The position numbers were made by a program, and so were the translations under genes. This document shows, one piece after another, positions 45,326-55,827 of a stretch of 64,000 nucleotides of DNA; the stretch's first letter is position 1, and each line of letters starts with the position of its first letter. The stretch covers positions 63,034,607 to 63,098,606 of the forward strand of contig NC_064835.1 in NCBI RefSeq assembly GCF_024166365.1, read 5' to 3'. The notes beneath the pieces are model-generated. The model worked only from the letters and a program-made list of their open reading frames with translations. It did not search any database and was not told the DNA's origin. The stretch is from Elephas maximus indicus. Lineage: Eukaryota; Chordata; Mammalia; Proboscidea; Elephantidae.

Positions 45326-46012
45326 CACCGGAAGTGAATCAAAAGCCCCCAGGTCTCAGTCCAGCGCTTCTCTGGTTATTCCACACTGACCTAACATCTT
45401 CTCTATTTGGAGGGCAGGCCATTTCCTTCGAGTTACACCAGAAACTCTAGACTCACACAGCCTTTTTAGCAAGATCTGAAAGCTCTGGTCTCTGTAGGGG
45501 CTCTAAAAAACTGCTGACGGTAGTGGAATCTAGTACAACTGCCTCTTTCTCTCTCTGCCCCCTCCCCCGCCCGTATATCTGGTCTACACACTATTCTGCT
45601 TCCTGTGAATGAAAAGCTTTTTCCTGATGAATGAAAAGCTTTTTGCTGAGTGAGATGTTAAAATTGGTGCCTGAAGGAACCATCTAATTTTTTTTTAAGA
45701 GATCTTTAAAAATATAAAAGTCTCCATACTCTCCCTACCCCTCCTACATCTGTCTGAAATTGCTTAAGCATGAGTAATGAAATAAAATGAGGACAGCCCG
45801 AGATTATCTAGAAACCGACAGGTTTAGCAACTTGCCCAGTTCCTGGCAAATCAGGACTTGTAACTTATTCTCATGACTACTGGTCTGTTTATTTTTCAAA
45901 TGTTCTTTCAGCTAATAACTACTAGTTTTTATAGAAAAAAGTAATGTGTGTATAAAGGAGAGAATTCAAAAGTGCAAATGATACATAATTAAATATTACC
46001 TCCTCCTACTCC
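45326..46012. other. Intergenic, no gene
   Basis: No repeat or gene recognised. A 16-bp tandem echo (GAATGAAAAGCTTTTT at 45,608 and 45,630) is present. Confidence 0.4.
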
Positions 46013-46185
46013 AGTGGAAACCCTGGTGGCATAGTGGTTAAGTGCTACGGCTGCTAACTAAAGGGTCAGCAGTTTGAATCCGCCAGGCGCTCCTTGGAAG
46101 CTCTACGGGGCGGTTCTACTCTGTCCTATAGGGTCGCTATGAGTTGGAATCGACTCGACGGCACTGGCCTTGGTTTTTTTTACTT
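46013..46185 (+). mobile_element. AfroSINE
   Basis: Sense copy close to consensus: GGAAACCCTGGTGGCATAGT through GGTTCTACTCTGTCCTATAG to GACTCGACGGCACTGG. Confidence 0.9.
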
Positions 46186-46308
46186 TGGCCTACTCCAGAC
46201 CCCTTCCTCTCAGTTCGTCTCCTGACTGCCACTACTGGTAACAGTTTTTTGGGTATTCTTTCAGAAATATTCTACTTATGTAATATTTTATCTATACATA
46301 AGCATACA

Positions 46309-46472
46309 GGAGCCCTGGTGGCACAGTGGTTAAGAAGCTTAGCTGCTAACCAAAAAGTCAGTAATTTGAATCCACCAGCTGCTCCTTGGAAACCCTATGG
46401 GGCAGCTGTTCTCTGTCCGATACAGCTACTATGAGTTGGAATTGACTTGATGGCAATGGGTTTTTTGTTTAC
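46309..46472 (+). mobile_element. AfroSINE
   Basis: Sense copy GAGCCCTGGTGGCACAGTGG to GATGGCAATGGGTTTTTTG, full length. Confidence 0.9.
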
Positions 46473-46647
46473 ACATATATGTGAATATTTAGTCTTTTTA
46501 AAAAACAAATGTGAACATACTCTATAAACTGTTACATACCTTGTTCTTTTTTCCACTGAACTACAATTTGGAGACAGTTTCATATCTGAATATAGAATCT
46601 TTTCTTTTGAATGACTGCAGAACAATCCATGGTATGTGTGATCTTTA

Positions 46648-47205
46648 AGGTTGTGTGTTAACTTGGCTGGGCCATGATTCTCAGTGGTTTCACAGTTGTG
46701 GTGTAGCTTGGTAGTCGTATGATGATGTCATCACCTCTATGATGACATCTGATATAATGTGATTACCTCCATGATGCAATCTGCTGTGAGTAGCCAATCA
46801 GTTGAAACAGAGTTTAACTGGGGATGTGGCCTGCATCCAGGACAGGTGGACTTTCTGGCACGGCTCTCTGGCTTTTGCTTGCTCTGGATCCTGCAGCTGG
46901 CTCCTGTTCATCTGATCTCTGTCTCTTGGGACTTCAGCTAGCGGCTTACCTGCCGTCTTGCCTGCCAGTCTTGAGATTTGTCGGTCTTAGTCGCCTGGGA
47001 GCCAGAGCCCTGCTGTCTGACTTGCCGATCTTGTCAGGCCCTGTGGCTGCGTGAATCAGGAGAGGCCTCCAGCCTGACCCATGGACTTGGGACGTTCTAG
47101 TCTCTACAACTGCATGAGCCATTTCCTTAATATAAATCTCTCTCTCTCTATATTTATACACTTCACTAGTTTTGCTGCTCTAGAGAAAACCGCCAAAGAC
47201 ATTAT
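46648..47205 (+). mobile_element. ERV-type solo LTR of a second family
   Basis: Runs from about TTGTGTGTTAACTTGGCTGG, through CAATCAGTTGAAACAGAGTT and the CTCTCTGGCTTTTGCTTGCT block. It ends TTTTGCTGCTCTAGAGAAAA then CCGCCAAAGACA. The TG...CA form and length (about 550 bp) fit an LTR. Start position and strand are uncertain. Confidence 0.5.
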
Positions 47206-47209
47206 GGGT

Positions 47210-47489
47210 ATAGCACAATTTATTTAACCTCATCTTCCAGTTTGGTTCTTCTGCTATCCTTTTGTTGGTGGCAACACCATTCTCCCAGTCATTCTGGCTC
47301 CAAACCTTGGAGCAATACTGAGCCTCTTCCTTCTCTGTATCTAGTAGATCCTGCCAAGTCCTCCTTTACAATGCTTTTCTTATTTGTGCATTCTTTTTCA
47401 TTCTCATTCTCCCTTCCCTAGTCTAGGCCTTATCTCCTGTAGCATCTTCCTATCTCCAAACTATCTCTAGCCATTTTGCACACTTGCTC
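47210..47489 (-). repeat. L2-like remnant, antisense
   Basis: TCTAGTAGATCCTGCCAAGT then CCTCCTTTACAATGC matches the antisense L2 phrase. L2 resumes at 47,897 after the L1 tail: TAATTGTGTCACTCCTCTTC TTGAAAACC. Confidence 0.6.
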
Positions 47490-47890
47490 TTTTTTTAATT
47501 AATATTTTATTGTGTTTTAGGTGAAATTTTACACAACAAATTAGGCTCCCACTCAAAAATTCATACACACATTGTTCTGTGACATTAGTTACACTCCCTA
47601 CAATACGTCAGCACTCTCACCATTTCCACCCAGCCCGCCTTGTTTCCATCCATCCAGTTTTCTTGCCCCTCCTTGCCTTCTCATTGTTGACCATTTGGTC
47701 TTGTATAGTTGATTGTTGGCAGTGGAAGCCGGGCACCATCTAGTTTTCCTGGTTTCAGGCTACAAGAGGCTGTGTTTTGCATGAGCCATTAGTCCTGTGG
47801 ACTAATTTCTTCTTGAGTCTTGGGTCCTTCATTCTTCTTTGCCCCAGGCGGGAAGAGAGCAATAGCTGTATCTTAGATGGCAGCTGCACA
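47490..47890 (-). mobile_element. L1 3'-UTR fragment, antisense
   Basis: Begins TTTTTTTAATTAATATTTTA with TTGTGTTTTAGGTGAAATTT and ends ATCTTAGATGGCAGCTGCAC. It aligns with the antisense tails at 12,240 and 51,690. The L2 word TTTTGCACACTTGCTCT (47,476) returns as TGCACACTTGCTCTCG (47,884), a likely target-site duplication. Confidence 0.8.
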
Positions 47891-48425
47891 CTTGCTCTCG
47901 ATTAAGTTTCCTAATGCTAAGGTTCTAATTGTGTCACTCCTCTTCTTGAAAACCTTCAATGATTTCCCATCGTGTTATGTAAAACTCAAATAATGATTAA
48001 TAAATCTGATTTTTAAATTCTAATCTGGGGAGTTGCCTAGATCAGGATCTCCAGATGTAACATCTGTAGTCTGTATTAGAAAACAACAGCAAACAAAACA
48101 CCTCCCAGGTGCTTTTGATGCACTTGGTTGTTGGACCGGTGGAACTATTAGAATAAAGTACAAATTTCTCAACTCAGCATTTAAGGCTTTTTTCTTTATT
48201 TTTCCAAAATACATTTCCAGTCCATTTCTTGCTACTTACAGTTCTACATGCCAGTGAAAATGAGTTCTTGCTGGCTCTCTGGATTCTCCTCACACCTTCT
48301 GGTCACCCCTTTTAACCTTTAGGCCCCATCTCTCTTTGAAGTCTTCAAACCCAGATGTGATCCCTGAGCTTAATTTTCTAAACTTGCTTACTGACACATT
48401 CTGTTTTATATCATAGTTTTGGGCT
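47891..48425 (-). repeat. L2-like remnant, antisense
   Basis: CTTCAATGATTTCCCATCGT, then TTTAGGCCCCATCTCTCTTT and GATCCCTGAGCTTAATTTTC; boundaries approximate. Confidence 0.5.
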
Positions 48426-48461
48426 TATCCAGCTTTTCTCCCCAATGGCCTGAAGGAACTT

Positions 48462-48680
48462 AGTTCCAAACCCAAAACCAAACCCATTGGTGTCAAGTGG
48501 AAATCCAACCCATAGTTAACCTATAGGACAGAGTAGAAGTGCCCTGTAGGGTTCCTAAGGCTGTAAGTTTTTACAGAAGCAGACTGCCACATCTTTCTCC
48601 CAGGGAGCGGCTGGTGGCTTCCAATCGCCAACCTTTAAGTTGGTAGCCCAGCGCTTAACCACTGAGCCACAACGGCTCCC
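48462..48680 (-). mobile_element. AfroSINE
   Basis: Antisense copy, AACCCAAAACCAAACCCATT to ACTGAGCCACAACGGCTCC. It is the last repeat before the EXOC6B promoter. Confidence 0.9.
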
Positions 48681-48881
48681 CTCTTATTGTTTGCGCCTAC
48701 AGAGCCTTTGCACTTTGCGGTAAAGGTGTTAAACAAGAATTTGTGGAATTAGTGTCACTGCCTGATTTGTTTACTCTTTTCATATGCAGTGTCGCTGTTC
48801 CCGGCTTAACGTGGGCTTTCAACAAGCATTTGTGGAACCAACGAATAATGAACGGCGTTCAGCCTAACATCGCCCAGAGAA

Positions 48882-48905
48882 ATACAAAGCCCAGCATGCA
48901 TTGCG
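48882..48905 (+). promoter_or_regulatory. ZNF143/THAP11-type (SBS) motif
   Basis: Core CCCAGCATGCATTGCG, preceded by ATACAAAG. This resembles the promoter element ACTACANNTCCCAGNATGC plus its ATTGCG extension, usually found within a few hundred bases of CpG-type start sites. It lies about 180 bp upstream of the ATG. Confidence 0.7.
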
Positions 48906-49081
48906 TGGAACGTCGGCGGACGCGGTGACGCAAGGGGGCGTGCCGAGCCTGAGGGAGGGGTCGTCCTGCGGGTAGCCGGAGGCTGGGGTGGCCGTGGAGC
49001 CCGGGGTGAGAGAGGGAGTGTGAGGGAGCGAAAGGTGAACCGAGCTGAAGGAAGGGACGCGTTGCTAGGTGCCCCCGGTTT

Positions 49082-49194
49082 ATGGAGCGGGGCAAGATGG
49101 CGGAGGCGGAGAGCCTCGAGACAGCGGCGGAGCACGAGCGGATCCTGCGAGAGATCGAGAGCACCGACACGGCCTGCATCGGGCCCACGCTCAG
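49082..49194 (+). CDS. EXOC6B: EXOC6B exon 1 (exocyst complex component 6B)
   Basis: EXOC6B is a Sec15-type subunit of the octameric exocyst, which tethers secretory vesicles to the plasma membrane with Rab GTPases. The 113 coding bases give 37 codons plus two bases: MERGKMAEAESLETAAEHER then ILREIESTDTACIGPTL. This is the exact N-terminus I recall for mammalian EXOC6B and differs from EXOC6 (SEC15A). The final AG joins a base from exon 2 to give the expected Arg. A GT donor (TCAG/GTACTC) follows at 49,195. An in-frame TGA at 49,046-49,048 limits the start. ATG at 49,082 has T at -3; the second ATG at 49,097 has A at -3 and G at +4. It is partial because later exons lie outside the window. 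Confidence 0.93.
49093..49102 (+). promoter_or_regulatory. YY1-type motif at the translation start
   Basis: CAAGATGGCG, the YY1 core AAGATGGCGG, overlaps codons 5-7 of EXOC6B. YY1 sites in this downstream position and orientation are common in CpG-island promoters. Confidence 0.65.
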
Positions 49195-49994
49195 GTACTC
49201 CGGATACCCGGGCCACCGACGGGCGGACACGGGCGGGACCGGCGGGCAGAGTCCTTCGGGTCGGTCCGCCCGGCCGGACTCCCACAGCGCTGGCGTCTGC
49301 CCCTCCTTTCGGGAGCCCAGCGAGCGGCCTCCGCCTCAGTGAGGCGGGTCTCCCGCCGGAGCCCCGACGTAGGGTCCTTTCCCGGCCCGGCGGCCCCCCA
49401 CAGCCCGGTCCTCAGGAGGAGCCTCCTGCCTCCCTCGGGCCAGGCAGCCTTCTTTCTCCCTTCGAGCCTTGCCCAGCGCCGGGCAACTAGAGATCACCCG
49501 ACAGATGCAGAGCTTCCCCCTTGGGAACATCACCCTTCTCCTTCCGATTCGAACCCTCGTCCTGCCTTAGACATAAGTCCTGCTCTTCAGACAAAACGAA
49601 ATTTCACCCCACGGTCCCTTGCCTAGAAATGATACTCTTGCCGCCTTAAAATCAAAACCACTTCTCAAAAACGAGCCCCTGAAAATCCTTGGCCCTGGAA
49701 AGAAAGTTTCCCTCAACCCGCGCCCCTTTCCTTGGAGCGGGTGCTCGCGAACCCTGCCAGGAGGATGACTCTTTGCAAAGGTGCAGCCTCATAGTATTCT
49801 CATGGCTGAGAAAAATTTGCCCCTTCTCCGCCCCCCGCCCCCGTTACACCCCAATTTTATTTGCAGATGTCAAAACAAACCCTGACCGATCCCAACTTAC
49901 TTATTTAACAAAACTTAGGTAATGCTTCTTATATACGGTGCAAGACGTTATGTTAAGTGATTTACACATTTATTTAAACGCAGAACAACAACAA

Positions 49995-50130
49995 CAAAAT
50001 CCTACTAGGTGGGTATTATTAGTACTCTCATTTTACAGATGAAGCACAGCGAGGTTAAGCGACTTGCCCAGGGTCACAGAGAAAATAAATTGGAGAAGTC
50101 AAGATTCCTACTTAGGCAATCTGGATTCAG
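49995..50130 (-). repeat. MIR-like ancient SINE
   Basis: Antisense MIR: CATTTTACAGATGAAGCACA then GCGAGGTTAAGCGACTTGCC and CAGGGTCACAGAG. Confidence 0.75.
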
Positions 50131-50140
50131 AGTCTGCACT

Positions 50141-50247
50141 TTTTTTAAAACAATATTTTATTATGTTTTCAGTGGAAGTTAACACAGCAAATTAGGTTCC
50201 CATTTGACAATTTGTAGAAAAATTGATCAGCGACGTTAGTTACCAGG
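50141..50247 (-). mobile_element. Very short L1 3'-end insertion with duplication
   Basis: TTTTTTTAAAACAATATTTT ATTATG and AATTAGGTTCCCATTTGACA are the L1 tail. GTCTGCACT lies at 50,132-50,140 and 50,248-50,256. About 107 bp were inserted in the MIR. Confidence 0.8.
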
Positions 50248-50256
50248 GTCTGCACT

Positions 50257-51670
50257 GTTAACCGCTGTTGTTTTGCCTCAACTGGGAATTATCATCTGCC
50301 TTACTTTTTTGTTGATAATTACACACCAAAGCCCAATTTAGAGCTACTTTTCCCTTACCCTTCAGTTTAGCAATGCCCTAGAGCTAACTTATCCTCATCC
50401 TTTCAGTCTAGGTCACTGTTCCTCCCTTCAAAGAAGAGTTATGAAAGAGTAGTTGAAGGAGGGCCAGGCTGGAGATGACTTCTCAGCCCCAGCTGCAATT
50501 CCTTCTCCAGGGTGCATTGTTAGCACAGTTTTCCCAGTGTCATCCCTGGACACTTTTATCCTCAGGTTTTGCCTTCTGTCCTTTAAAGTGACTTTTGGTT
50601 CTCTTTTTGGATCAGTTCTTCAGCACTATGGGTATCTTACTCTCCCCTCTGCTCTCATACATTATGATCATGATGACCATGCTTTTCTCATTAAGCTGTT
50701 CACGGTGAATGATCCTCATTTCCTAGTCTTTGTTTTTCCAGAAACTAAGGGCTACTTACTAGTGTCCTACTAAGGGCCTTAATAGTTGTTAATATTTGCT
50801 TTTTGTAAAATAAAATGTTACTGGAGTTTACTGAGGATGCTGTTTTCAATAGTCTACCCAGAAATTTGACCACTGAGTTGCAGTTGACAACCTAGCAAAG
50901 CACCATCAGTGTTGTCTTGAACTGGTTGTGGTTTTCAAAGTTCTTGTTTTATATGATGGATGGACTTTAGTGTTGTCAGTTTAGTTTGTAGTAGTTTATT
51001 AGGTTAACTCTCCACTGAATAATGATACATATTTGTATCAACTTAGTTTTGGCCCGTAATTTTTCTAGTGTCTTGACTTTAAGAATATATGTATTTTGGT
51101 TCAAATGTAAATTACCATTCTTCCTAAAACTTGCTTCATTATGATCACAGAGTTCTTTTTCCACTGGGAAGTGGGCTTTTATGGGGTAGATAGATTAAGA
51201 TATATTTTGCCCTAAGGGAGCACAGTTAGAAAAAAATGCACTGTACCAACAGCTTTAGTTGCTTTTCCTGACTCCCTGTATCATTATTAGGGGCTTTTCA
51301 TTTTTTGTTCTCATCTTTTCTGTGGCAGATAACCCTAAATCTTACTATCAGACTGAAGATTTAATCACCTGAACATCGTAAAGTCGTACCTACTATCTTT
51401 GTCTTTAGCTTGCCTCTCCCCATTTTCACAGGTAATGATCTCACCTTATTTGCTTATTCCATTCAGAGGCAGTAGCATGCACAGACTTGATGTTTCAGAT
51501 CCCATGCCTTATCCTGGATGCACCTCCATCATTATTATATTTTGTTTTTCATCACAGTCCTTAGAGAGGTTTGACTAAGGTTATAAGCACTCTTCTTTAA
51601 CTCTCCTCAGCTGTAAACCCCACACTCCTCTATCCCTCTTCATATTATGTCTTTCCAATTTTTTCGATCT
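50257..51670. other. Intron 1 stretch without recognised features
   Basis: No gene, exon-like frame with splice sites, or repeat could be named. A frame of 106 codons at 50,453-50,773 has no recognisable similarity. Confidence 0.4.
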
Positions 51671-51686
51671 TTTGAGGTGGCTTTTT

Positions 51687-52452
51687 TTTTTTTAATTAAT
51701 TTTTGTTGTGCTTTAAGTGAGAGTTTACAAATCAGGTCAGTCTCTCATACAAAAATTTATGCACACCTTGCCATATACTCCTAATTGCTCTCCTTTTAAT
51801 GAGATAGCACAGTTCTTCCCTTCACTCTCTCTCCTTATGTCCATTCGGGTAGCTTCTGCCCCCCTCCCCCACCCTCTCATCTCCCCTCCAGAAAGGAGAT
51901 GCCAACATAGCCTCACGTGTTTACTTGATCCAAGAAGCTCGTTCTTCACCAGTATTGTTTTCCATCCTATATTCCAGTCCAATCCCTGTCTGAAGAGTTG
52001 GCTTTGGGAATGGTTCCTGTCTTGGGCTAACAGAAGGTCTGGGAACTGTGGCCTCTGGGGTCCTTCTAGTCCCAGTTTGACCATTAAGGCTGGTCTTTTT
52101 ACGAGAATTTGGGGTCTGCATCCCACTGTTTTCCTGCTCCCTCAGGGGTTCTCTGTTGTGTTCCCTGTCAGGGCAGTCATCGGTTGTGGCTGGGCACCAT
52201 CTAGTTCTTCTGGTTTCAGACTGATGTAATCTCTGGTTTATGTGGTCCTTTCTGTCTCTTAGGCTCATAATTACCTTATGTGTTTGGCGTTCTTCATTCT
52301 TACTTGCTCCAGGTGGGTTGAGACCAATTGATGCGTCTTAGATGGCCGCTTGCTAGCGTTAAAGACCCCAGATGCTACTCTCCAAAGTGGGATGCATAAT
52401 GTTTTCTCAATAGGTTTTATGCCAGTTGACTTAGATGTCCCCCGAAACCATG
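51687..52452 (-). mobile_element. 5'-truncated L1 (3' UTR) with 16-bp duplication
   Basis: Antisense tail starting poly-T (51,682-51,693), with TTGTTGTGCTTTAAGTGAGA and CTAGTTCTTCTGGTTTCAGA. It is flanked by TTTGAGGTGGCTTTTT (51,671-51,686) and TTTGAGGTAGCTTTTT (52,453-52,468), one mismatch. It aligns with 9,042-9,784 in reverse. The 170-codon frame inside is accidental. Confidence 0.9.
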
Positions 52453-52468
52453 TTTGAGGTAGCTTTTT

Positions 52469-53275
52469 AAGACATGAGATTCTTAGCTGTTCTTGAGATA
52501 GGTTTTTTAACTGAAGAGGAACTAAAGAACAGAGTAACAGTAAGTTGATAGCCGATATAAGATTAACATACCCATCCCTAAAATTCCTGCTCTTCGCAAA
52601 ATTCCACTTAGCTATGTTGCCTAACCAGACTCTTTTCTCTGCCACCTCTTACTTGTGTTATTACTTGTGTTGTCATTACTTGATTTCTTTCCCTGCTATG
52701 GTACAGAATTATTCTTCCAGTCTTATTTCTTTTTCTTTGAGGAGTCACAGTGGCTTGACTTTTTCATTATGTAACTGTCATCGTTTTAATCCTGAACAAA
52801 AGAAGCAGTGTTAGTTGACTCCCATGCATCATAAGGAAGTGCCTTTCCTTTTTCATTGTAATTCTGAAAGGCTAAGCATATCTACACACACGGAGAAGCT
52901 GTTGCCTAGCAAATTCTTTTGGGAAAGCAGCCATCTCTTTTTTCTCTGTCTTTTAAAAATTATTTCATCAGCTGCAAGTCCTAATTTTGCTGGTAAGGAA
53001 AGAGGTCCAGAAGATGTTAGGGTCTGTTCTGTTTTTAAAATAGCATTGATTCTGACTCTGTAGTACTAATACTAAACTTTTGACCAAAAATCACTCATGA
53101 ATAATAGCTCTATGTTTTCATTTTCCAAATCCCATCTTTACATCTCAGTCTTCTATCATATCACTAAGTAGGGGTCAACGCCTCACCTTGAGTTCTGGGT
53201 AATAGCAATTAACTATTTAAGTTACTGTTTAAGATTTTGTTTTCAAACTTTTTAGTGTAACTGAAATAATATTGC
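52469..53275. other. Intron 1 stretch without recognised features
   Basis: No repeat or exon recognised; frames up to 89 codons. Confidence 0.4.
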
Positions 53276-53460
53276 CATTTTTAAAAACAGCTTTATTAAG
53301 ATATAATTCACATACCATACAATTCACCCATTTAAAATACACAATTTAATAGTTTTTCATATATACACAAAGTTGTGCAGTTATCACCACAATTTAATTT
53401 TAGAACATTTTTATCACCCCCTAAAGAAATCCCCTATCCATTGGCAGTCATTCCCCAGTC

Positions 53461-53632
53461 CTAAACCTGTTGCCATCAAATCAATTCCGACTGAATGAAC
53501 CCTATAGGATAGAGTATAGGACAGAGTAGAACTGCCCAATAGAGTTTCCAAGGAGCGCCTGGTGGATTTGAACTGCTAACCTTTTGGTCAGCAGATGTAG
53601 CTCTTAACCACCACACCACCTGGGTTTCCACT
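53461..53632 (-). mobile_element. AfroSINE
   Basis: Antisense copy CTAAACCTGTTGCCATCAAA to CACACCACCTGGGTTTCC, with a small internal duplication of GGATAGAGTA / GGACAGAGTA at 53,507-53,528. Confidence 0.9.
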
Positions 53633-54170
53633 CTCCCCAGCCCTAGGCAGCCACTAATTTACTTTCTGTCTCTATGAATTTGCCTGTTCTGGACATTTTA
53701 TATAAATGGAATCATACAATATGTGTGTATGTGAGACTTATGTTTTCCTTGTGTTAGCAAGTATCGTTACTTCATTTCTTTTCATTACCAGATAATATTC
53801 TGTTGTATACATCTACCACATTTTATCAGTTGATGAATATTTGGGTCGTTTCTACTCCTTGGCTATTAAGAAAATGCTGCTATAAACATTCATATGCACA
53901 TTTTCGTATGGCTGTATGTTTTCATTTCTCTTGGTATATACCTGGGGTGGAACTCCTAGGTCATAGGTAAGTCTATATTTAACATTTTGAGGAACTGCCA
54001 AACTGTTTTCTAAAGCTGTTGCACCATTTTACATTCTCACCAGCAATATAAGAGTTACAGTTTCTCCACATCGTTGGTTCCACTTGTTATTATCATTTTT
54101 ATTTTAGTCTTCCTCGTGGATGGGAAGTGGCATCTCAGTGTGGTTTAGATTTGCATTAACCTGATGGCTA

Positions 54171-54312
54171 AGGGGGAGCCCTTATGGCACAGTGGTTAAG
54201 AGCTCGGCTGCTAACCAAACGGTCGGCAGTTTGAATCCACCAGCCTGTCCTTGGAAGCCCAGTGGGGTGGTTTTAGTCTGTCCTGTGAGTCGGAATTGAC
54301 TTGATGGCAACA
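54171..54312 (+). mobile_element. AfroSINE
   Basis: Sense copy GGGAGCCCTTATGGCACAGT to GACTTGATGGCAACAGG, missing about 15 bp before GTGAGTCGGAATTGAC. Confidence 0.9.
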
Positions 54313-54324
54313 GGCTCAATGGCT

Positions 54325-54533
54325 AATGGTAAAGTAGAGGTTCAGCGAAAAAGGGGAGAACCCTCAACAAGATGGATTGACACAGTGGCTGCAACAGTGG
54401 TCTCATACACAGCAACGATTATGAGGATGGTGCAGGATCAGGCAGTGTTTCGTTGTTTTACACAGGGTCACTATGAGTCAGAACCGACTTGATGGCACCT
54501 GACGACAACAACAACAACAGCAACAACAACAAT
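54325..54533 (+). mobile_element. RTE 3'-end fragment
   Basis: CAAGATGGATTGACACAGTG then GCTGCAACAGTGGTCTCATA and CGACTTGATGGCACCTGACG is the last ~200 bp of the RTE, matching 22,990-23,176 of copy B. It ends in a (CAA)n run. Confidence 0.85.
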
Positions 54534-54960
54534 GGCAAATAATGTTGAGCATCTTTTCACGTGCTTATTGCCTATTTCTATATGTTCTTTGGAAAAATAT
54601 TCAGATCCTTTGCTAATTACTTAATTGCATTTTTATCTTTTTCATTGTTGAGTGGTAAGAGTTCTTTATATATTCTGGATATAAGTCTCTTATCAGATAT
54701 ATGATTTGTAAACACTTTCTGCCATTCTGTGAGTTGTCTTTTCATTTTCTTGATGGTATCATTTGCAGCGCTAAAGTTTTTAATTTTAGCTCTTATATTT
54801 AGGTCTGTGATCCATTTTGATTTAATTTTCTGTGTATGGTGTAAGAAAGGGGTCCAGCTTCATTCCTTTGCATGTGAATATCAGTTGTTCCAGCACTGTT
54901 TGTTGAATGCCATCTTTTTTTTGCCTGGATATATTTCTGGTTGATTTACTTTGATCTCCT

Positions 54961-55415
54961 TACTATGAAATTTATATTCCTTGTGGTAGAAATGTAACAT
55001 TCACTACCTTGTCCTTGTGTTTAACTTTGCTTCCACATATCTGAGGGATATAATACTACTTAATAATCAGATCTTGGGGACTGCATATCAGAATTTTGGG
55101 AATGGAGTAGAGAATGGATAGGGACAGGAAACAAATTTATAAAAACACTTTGGATAATTTTGATAGCTCCTCCTTGACAGTCGCTGAAGGGAAAGAAATT
55201 ATCTCTCATTGACTACTGCTTATTTTTAGTAGTATCTCTCTTTAAAAATAACATTTTTATATTTTAATTGTAATGGAATATGATGAGTTTTAAAAAGAGA
55301 AGAAACAGGCAATAAGGAAAGCAAACAAACAAAAAAAGCCCACAAAACTTGCCATCCTGTTACAACTCCTATATTTATATATTTCTTCCTAACTTTTCCA
55401 TATGCATTTTATTAC
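54961..55415. other. Intron 1 stretch without recognised features
   Basis: AT-rich, nothing recognised. Confidence 0.4.
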
Positions 55416-55810
55416 TGTCTTAGTTAGTTATCTAGTGCTGCTGTAACAGAACACCACAAATGGGTGGCTTTAACAAATTTATTTTCTCATAGTTCAGGAG
55501 GCTAGAAGTTTGAATTCAGGGTGCTGGCATTAGGGGAAGGCTTTATCTCTCTGTTGGCTCTGGAGGAAGGTCCTTGTCTCTTTGAGCTTCTGCTTCTGGA
55601 CAGTCTTCATATCTCTTCCCTGATCTGTGCTCTGCTTGCTTGTTTAATCTCTTTTATATCTCAAAAGAGATTGACTGAAGATAAACCATACACTAATCCT
55701 TCCTTATTAACATAATAAAGACAACCAATTCCTAAATGGTATTATAACTGCAGGCATAGAGGTTAGGATTTAAACACACATTTTTGGGGGATATAATTCA
55801 GTCCATAACA
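55416..55810 (-). mobile_element. ERVL-like solo LTR, internally shortened
   Basis: TGTCTTAGTTAGTTATCTAG ... CAGTCCATAACA, about 395 bp. The flanks are ATTAC (55,411-55,415) and ATCAC (55,811-55,815). It lacks about 110 bp in the middle compared with the 502-bp copy at 61,471. Confidence 0.8.
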
Positions 55811-55827
55811 ATCACATTACATATTGT

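Larger units (their letters stand above)
48870..49480 (+). promoter_or_regulatory. EXOC6B: CpG-island promoter of EXOC6B
   Basis: CG dinucleotides, rare elsewhere in the window, are dense from about 48,900 to 49,480. The block spans the presumed transcription start, exon 1 and the start of intron 1. There is no obvious TATA box near the start, which fits dispersed-start housekeeping promoters. A ZNF143-like motif lies at 48,882-48,905, a TGACGCAA word at 48,926 and a YY1-like motif at 49,093-49,102. The exact start site cannot be read from sequence. Confidence 0.85.
53280..54960 (-). mobile_element. Old L1 3' UTR, antisense, interrupted
   Basis: AACAGCTTTATTAAGATATAA then TTCACATACCATACAATTCA and TTTATCACCCCCTAAAGAAA is the antisense 3' UTR of L1M. 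It continues after the SINE at 53,631 and after the SINE/RTE pair at 54,536 (AATGTTGAGCATCTTTTCAC). Confidence 0.8.

Noticed and set aside
48806..49626. Long frames on both strands around the CpG island (159, 156 and 185 codons)
   Set aside because: These are GC-rich shadows without stops over exon 1 and the start of intron 1. The recognised protein frame is the 37-codon EXOC6B exon.
51717..52229. 170-codon plus-strand frame
   Set aside because: It lies inside an L1 3' UTR in antisense and has homologous broken frames in sister copies.
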